Assembly (NCBI GenBank): GCA_029261235.1
Contig: JAJDBS010000169.1
Coordinates: forward strand, 1-64,000
DNA from: Nitrospirales bacterium
GTDB lineage: Bacteria > Nitrospirota > Nitrospiria > Nitrospirales > UBA8639
Reading direction: 5' to 3'
DNA: 64,000 nt
Position numbers and translations under genes: made by a program. The notes under the pieces are model-generated. The model ran no database searches and had not been told where the DNA came from. It saw nothing but the letters and a program-made list of their open reading frames with translations. Shown here piece by piece: positions 59,291 to 64,000 of this stretch. Position 1 is the first letter of the stretch. Every line of letters starts with the position of its first letter.

Positions 59291-60814
59291 ATGGCCTGGT
59301 CTGCCATTTTTCTTTTATCCGCACAAATCTTACTCCTACTTATTTTTTCATTTTTTTCATTTTTTAACTATCTGTATGGCTTTGCCAGTTTATTTTCGCC
59401 AAGAATTCAACGGACTACGCCTTCAGGGCAGAAAGTTGCCGTTGTTATTGTGGCCTTCAATGAGGAATACGTTTTGGAAGACACTATTCGTGCCTGTGAT
59501 CGTTTAACCTATTCCAATAAGGTGCTGATCGTGGCTGATGATTCTTCTGATCCAGCTGTGGTTGAAAGGCTTCGAGTTATCGCTCAACAACGCGGATGCC
59601 AGCAGGTCTTTGATCATCCTTTCTCACAAGAGATTCCTCAACCTTCTGGACTATCATTGTGCCAACCTATTGAAATTTGGGAGTCGCCTGATTTCATCCT
59701 CTTTCACCGGCCTTCCAATGTGGGATTCAAGGGTGGCAGTCTTCAACAGATCCACGGCTTTCTTGAAAGTCGCAGCATTGAGTTGATGTATTTGCTTGAT
59801 GCGGATTGGCAGCCACAGCCAGATACGTTAGAGAGAACCTTGGAGGCCTTGGAAGTAGATCGGGAAACTGCCTTTGTTCAAACGAAACGCATCTCTCCGC
59901 AGAAGGGGATGAATCTCTTTCAAAAATATGTCGCGTTGGTTGAGGAAGGATGTTATTACGTGGATTTCGAAGGACGCCAAATTCTTGGGCATCCCACATT
60001 ATTTTCTGGCTGTTGTACCTTGTTCCGATTACAGGCAATCAGAGACGTGGGGGGCTTTACTCCTGGTCATCTTACCGAAGATTTAGATCTTACGAATCGT
60101 TTCTGGCTGTCAGGCTGGAAGGGGGTTTATCTAGCCAATGTGATTAATTATGGAGAAGTCCCGTTTTCCTATGATCATTACCGACGGCAACAAGAGCGAT
60201 GGGCTGCTGGAACCGCTCGATCGTTGCGTGAGTATTTTTGGAAACTTTTATGCTCTCCTAGGCTCCGTTTGATCGAAAAACTTTCCGCGATTCGCCAGAA
60301 TGCCTATTTTTCGACCACCGTCTTGACGGGCATCGCCATCCTTCTTGGAATGATCACTATTGGATGGCTGACATTTGGATGGAATAGTTATGAGGTTGAA
60401 TATTATTTGTATCTTCTTGAGCCGGTCAAAATGCCCTTTGCCTTCATTGTCTATTTTTGCATCCTTTCCAACTTTGTTGAGCCGGTTATCATGGTCCTTG
60501 TTAAGAAAAAGACCCATCGCGATCTCTTCCACATTCCCATGATGATCTGGTATGCCTGGAGCGTGCTTTTAACTTATATCATCGGTAACATCAAAGGGTT
60601 TTTTGGAATAAATCTTGGATGGTTCCGTACTCCTAAATTTTACCGAGATCAAGTTGGCCAATTATCTGGTAGCCCAGTTTCCATCCGGATTCTCAATTTT
60701 TGTGTTTGCATAACTATTCTGGGTTTTTATTTCAGTGAAGGCTGGGTCTTTGGGTGGTTCGATACGTTTGGGCTTTTGCTAATCCCGGCTTTTCTCATTT
60801 CCTCAATCAAGTAG
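59291..60814 (+). CDS. Membrane GT2-family glycosyltransferase (cellulose-synthase/beta-glucan-synthase-like)
   Basis: VAVVIVAFNEEYVLEDTIRACD; LLDADWQPQPD; GHLTEDLDLTNRFWLSGWK; QQERWAAGT (QxxRW); C-terminal TM helices. Confidence 0.88.
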   Translation: MAWSAIFLLSAQILLLLIFSFFSFFNYLYGFASLFSPRIQRTTPSGQKVAVVIVAFNEEYVLEDTIRACDRLTYSNKVLIVADDSSDPAVVERLRVIAQQRGCQQVFDHPFSQEIPQPSGLSLCQPIEIWESPDFILFHRPSNVGFKGGSLQQIHGFLESRSIELMYLLDADWQPQPDTLERTLEALEVDRETAFVQTKRISPQKGMNLFQKYVALVEEGCYYVDFEGRQILGHPTLFSGCCTLFRLQAIRDVGGFTPGHLTEDLDLTNRFWLSGWKGVYLANVINYGEVPFSYDHYRRQQERWAAGTARSLREYFWKLLCSPRLRLIEKLSAIRQNAYFSTTVLTGIAILLGMITIGWLTFGWNSYEVEYYLYLLEPVKMPFAFIVYFCILSNFVEPVIMVLVKKKTHRDLFHIPMMIWYAWSVLLTYIIGNIKGFFGINLGWFRTPKFYRDQVGQLSGSPVSIRILNFCVCITILGFYFSEGWVFGWFDTFGLLLIPAFLISSIK

Positions 60815-61141
60815 TTACAAAATGGTGACGAAGGAGGGGCTTTAAAAAGAGCTCTGTCTTAGTATCTACCATGAATCGTCGGGTTATCCTCCTGTCGTGA
60901 TTTGGGTAGGTTTACAATCTAACCGGTCACTCTCAGTTTTACTCCTAGTTCGATCAGGGCCGGACCTCCTCTTGGCTAAATCCGTCTTATTAAGTAATTA
61001 ACCTAGTCACACATTTAGTCACACTTTAGTCCCCCAATTAATCCAAATTGGAAGGAATGAGATCATGTGTGATTTATTGATATTATTCTTAAAAAACAAC
61101 GTGTTAAGTCTTAATCTATCCCACTCAATCGCACTCAAAAT

Positions 61142-61203
61142 AGGGACTTAAAATCCCTCGGGCTTAACAGCCCGTGCCGGTTCAAGTCCGGCCTCCGGCA
61201 CCA
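61142..61203. repeat. att core, distal copy (orphan 62-bp tRNA-Leu 3' end)
   Basis: Identical to 20878..20939; preceded by non-tRNA sequence (cactcaaaat), so not a functional tRNA. Confidence 0.93.
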
Positions 61204-61680
61204 CATATTTGCTTATCTTCTCTATCAGTTAGTCTCACGACGAAAATTTCTTGGGGAGAACTACGTAACTTTCCCAGTTTAAAATTTTTCCCATGTACTG
61301 GTCATGAGCTGCACAATGTATGTCATACATGTGGGTTGAATTTCTGCGGGTTGGAACGGCCTCAGTAGAATATTCGACGACAGATTTTGGATTGAATGAA
61401 GAGTAACTTAGCTAAGAACAGATCCATAGTCTAAGATCGTGTCTTGAATCCAAGTGTGACGAATCAATGAAAGATTCAGGAAAATGGAAGGTTCTTATCG
61501 ACACTAGGCAGGTTGAAGTCTGATTACGGCCTTAGAGTCCTGCGCTGGGTTAAGTGATTTGAAGGGGCTTGAAATGATAATGCCAAAGAGAAACATCTGC
61601 TGCTAGGAATTTCACCTCGTTCTGCTTCTTGGCTTACTTCTGCCTCCCAATTCATCCAAAAATGTTGGCGTGTTCTCACA

Positions 61681-63189
61681 TCATTGTGTTGCGTGATATC
61701 CCCTGAGCGATAGTGTGCGCCTCGGTGCATGCTGTAAGGCTTGTTCGAATTCTTTCTTCGCCATTTCTAGCTGACCCAGTTTCATCAAAACCTCTCCCAA
61801 CAGTTCATGTGTGGGTTTAATCGGAATGGGTGGCCCATAATCGTAGGGCAAGCTATCCTCAAGGACAGCCGCTTCCTTCATGACTGACAAAGCCTTTTGG
61901 GGTTTAGATTCTTGAAGCAGGATCAAGGCCTCAAGTTCTTTCATCATACCCAGCGCGGCACCTTCATCTCGTGAAAGGGAAGCGGCTTGTGATGGCTGGA
62001 TTCGCTCGCTCATCTGGGCGAGCATCTGTTTTGCGATGGCAAGGTTATCAGTGTTCACTGCACTCATGCCGATGGCAAAGAGTTCACTCGCGGCAAAAGA
62101 AAATTCCAATCCTGATCGATCGTGATTGATATGGCGAATATCCCATTCTTCGGTCTCCACGATATAGATGGCTCGCATGGAAGCCAAGTAGCCATTGGCG
62201 TAGAGGGAAGAGGTCGCCTTTGCATCAGCCTCAATGAGATTGAGTAACTGTTTCGCATCCTGAACCCGTCCGACTTGCAAGTAGGCATACATGAGCCATT
62301 TCAACGTGTGATATGGTCGAGTCAGCACGGACAGCCCTTTTCGTGTGATGCGAGCTTCACTTGAGGCCCAGGCGGCTTCATTTGCCGTGATGACCTCATC
62401 CCACATTCCTAAAGGCATGAAGATATGAGACGGCATATGTTGCGCATGGGAGGCTAGCGGGGCGAGGGATGCATAGACTCGTGCCGCTCTCAATCCTAGT
62501 GGGGCGTGAATCGGATCATCATAGGCATGTATCAGGTAATGGGCGGCTCCGGGATGTGTGGGGTTCTTGTGAAAGATTTCCTCCGCAATGGCGGCTGCTT
62601 TCATGTACGTGGCCATCTCACGTTCGCCTTGCGCACTTCCCAGGATTGCCAAGGCATAAAAGGCCGATGCTTCTTGCTTATCAGGAAAGTCTTCTGTGAG
62701 CTGTCGCATCAGATCGAGATAGGCTTTGTCGCGTGTCGGTTTGTTGCCTTCTCCATACAAGGCATTGATCGCTCTCAGATACCCTTGTTCCCATTTGGTT
62801 GGTGCGTTCGCTAATCGCATGTCAGGATTTGGCGCAAGGCGATGCAGTGCTGCACGACCTTCATCAACATCCTGCTCATTCCAGAGCGGATGGTTCGCGG
62901 TCATGGCTTCCCCCCAATAGGCCATGGCGAAATTTGCATCGAATGTCTGAGCCTGACGAAACGCTTCTCGCGCATCGTCGTACTCAAAGTTATGAAGAAG
63001 GAAGACGCCGCGTAAGAACCAGGGTTTCGCCTGTCGTAATCCTGAGTTTGGGAAATCTATAGATTCGACGCCAGCTATTGGGTTTACGTTGGCCAAGGTT
63101 GAGGACACGTCGGCTGATGAAACGAGAGCAGGTGTCGCGAAGGTCAGGATTGCGGCGATGCAAGAGGTCATAATAATACTGATGTTCAT
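61681..63189 (-). CDS. TPR-repeat protein, secreted
   Basis: PWFLRGVFLLHNFEYDDAREAFRQAQTFDANFAMAYWGEAMTANHPLW...; signal-peptide-like start. Confidence 0.78.
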   Translation of the reverse strand: MNISIIMTSCIAAILTFATPALVSSADVSSTLANVNPIAGVESIDFPNSGLRQAKPWFLRGVFLLHNFEYDDAREAFRQAQTFDANFAMAYWGEAMTANHPLWNEQDVDEGRAALHRLAPNPDMRLANAPTKWEQGYLRAINALYGEGNKPTRDKAYLDLMRQLTEDFPDKQEASAFYALAILGSAQGEREMATYMKAAAIAEEIFHKNPTHPGAAHYLIHAYDDPIHAPLGLRAARVYASLAPLASHAQHMPSHIFMPLGMWDEVITANEAAWASSEARITRKGLSVLTRPYHTLKWLMYAYLQVGRVQDAKQLLNLIEADAKATSSLYANGYLASMRAIYIVETEEWDIRHINHDRSGLEFSFAASELFAIGMSAVNTDNLAIAKQMLAQMSERIQPSQAASLSRDEGAALGMMKELEALILLQESKPQKALSVMKEAAVLEDSLPYDYGPPIPIKPTHELLGEVLMKLGQLEMAKKEFEQALQHAPRRTLSLRGYHATQ

Positions 63190-63459
63190 GTGATGACTCT
63201 AATCCAGAGAACGCGACGACACAAGGGTTTTTGATGATCGTAGATCACAATCCTATTCGAAGACCCACTGATGTGAGCTCATGTGTCGGGACACTATCAA
63301 GCGGTAGAAAAAAGAAGAAATGAATACATATGTACGACGCTCTCCTTTAGACAGAGATCTTGCCCAAGGGAAACATTAGACAGTTATTCCGGTACAAGAC
63401 TGCTGTTGTAGAAATATAGAGGTTTGCTCAGATGAGGTTATGGCTCAGTAATTCAATGA

Positions 63460-63520
63460 ATGACTTATACCGGCGTGGTCTATCACGTGATAAATCGTGG
63501 AGTCGCCAGATATGGAGCTA
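63460..63520 (+). pseudogene. Fragment resembling the N-terminus of a REP-associated (Y1/IS200-like) transposase
   Basis: Frame 63472+: GVVYHVINRGVARYG then loses similarity and stops; no full ORF. Confidence 0.4.
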
Positions 63521-63718
63521 GCTGTAGGACGACGGGCTGAGGAGTCTGTCGTGCCTTCAGGGAATGTCGACAGACCTTTGAGTGTAATCTCATTGAGACA
63601 CAGCATGTCCTTTGCGAATGAGCCAACTCTTTGCCTTCTCGAGTTGGGACTCTTTGTCGTATCAGAGTCACTGCAGATGAGAGCGATTTATTTGAGTCTG
63701 TTGCCCCATATCTGGAGC

Positions 63719-64000
63719 CTAGGACTTTGGTCGTAAGGGGAGGGGCAGTTCGAGAGGGGCTTTTTTCTTTTCTGGTTTTCGGACGAGACCGGGTCTCGCC
63801 TTCAGAATCCAGTCGATAGCTTGCTCGTTGTAGTTGCGGAGTTGGCCATAGATGATGGATCGCATGTTGTTGACGGTATCAACATAATTATCGAAATTTT
63901 CTTGCGTTATTTCTTCAGGGGCTACTCGTAATAATGTGGGGAGCAGGCAGCTTTCACACCCAGAGGCTTGTTCTTGGTAGGCGGCATACACAAAATATTT
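63719..64000 (-). CDS. Hypothetical protein, N-terminus beyond window edge
   Basis: ORF 63719..63991 starts with GTG and the frame is open to the edge (KYFVYAAYQEQASGCESCLLP...). Confidence 0.5.
   Translation of the reverse strand, partial: KYFVYAAYQEQASGCESCLLPTLLRVAPEEITQENFDNYVDTVNNMRSIIYGQLRNYNEQAIDWILKARPGLVRKPEKKKAPLELPLPLRPKS

Larger units (their letters stand above)
20940..61203. mobile_element. ~40.3 kb tRNA-Leu-integrated genomic island
   Basis: Intact tRNA + adjacent tyrosine integrase at one end, perfect 62-bp tRNA 3'-end duplication at the other, xis/rep-like genes beside int. Confidence 0.88.

Noticed and set aside
61142-61203. Second tRNA-Leu gene
   Set aside because: Only the 3' 62 bp is present; the acceptor 5' strand and D arm are missing. 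It is the distal att copy.
20940-61203. Integrative conjugative element or complete prophage
   Set aside because: No relaxase, coupling protein, T4SS, terminase, capsid or tail genes recognised; only int, Xis-like and Rep-like genes support mobility.
61524-61730. 68-aa minus-strand ORF after the TPR gene
   Set aside because: Overlaps the TPR gene 3' end and lacks any recognisable motif.

Overview
The window looks like chromosomal DNA from a Nitrospira-like bacterium (lineage inferred from the protein mix, not tested). Positions 1-20,939 and 61,204-64,000 are host backbone: hemW, DUF4112 and DUF2779 proteins, aroQ-efp-accB-accC-thiE, bioD, an SDR, a dienelactone hydrolase, tandem TPR lipoproteins, a ClpS-like protein, a nucleotide-sugar epimerase and an OmpA/Pal lipoprotein. 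Between them is an apparently complete ~40.3 kb integrative element in a tRNA-Leu(UAA) gene. It has a tyrosine integrase next to the tRNA, an Xis-like HTH protein, a phage-type replication-like protein, and a perfect 62-bp copy of the tRNA 3' half at 61142-61203 as the distal att site. TAGTCACAC-type repeats occur at both ends. The cargo is almost entirely on the + strand and looks like a surface-display system: a PEP-CTERM protein with a cohesin-like domain; three very large secreted proteins starting with a type I dockerin and 49-aa MopE-like repeats, two of them fused to RHS/YD shells; a PPC-repeat protein; a VCBS/TSP3/discoidin giant; a coiled-coil DsbA-like protein; and a GH17 + membrane protein + GT2 beta-glucan-type module. 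My main hypothesis is a mobile, cellulosome-like cohesin-dockerin system displaying RHS and carbohydrate-binding cargo. All domain calls were made by eye; no searches were run.
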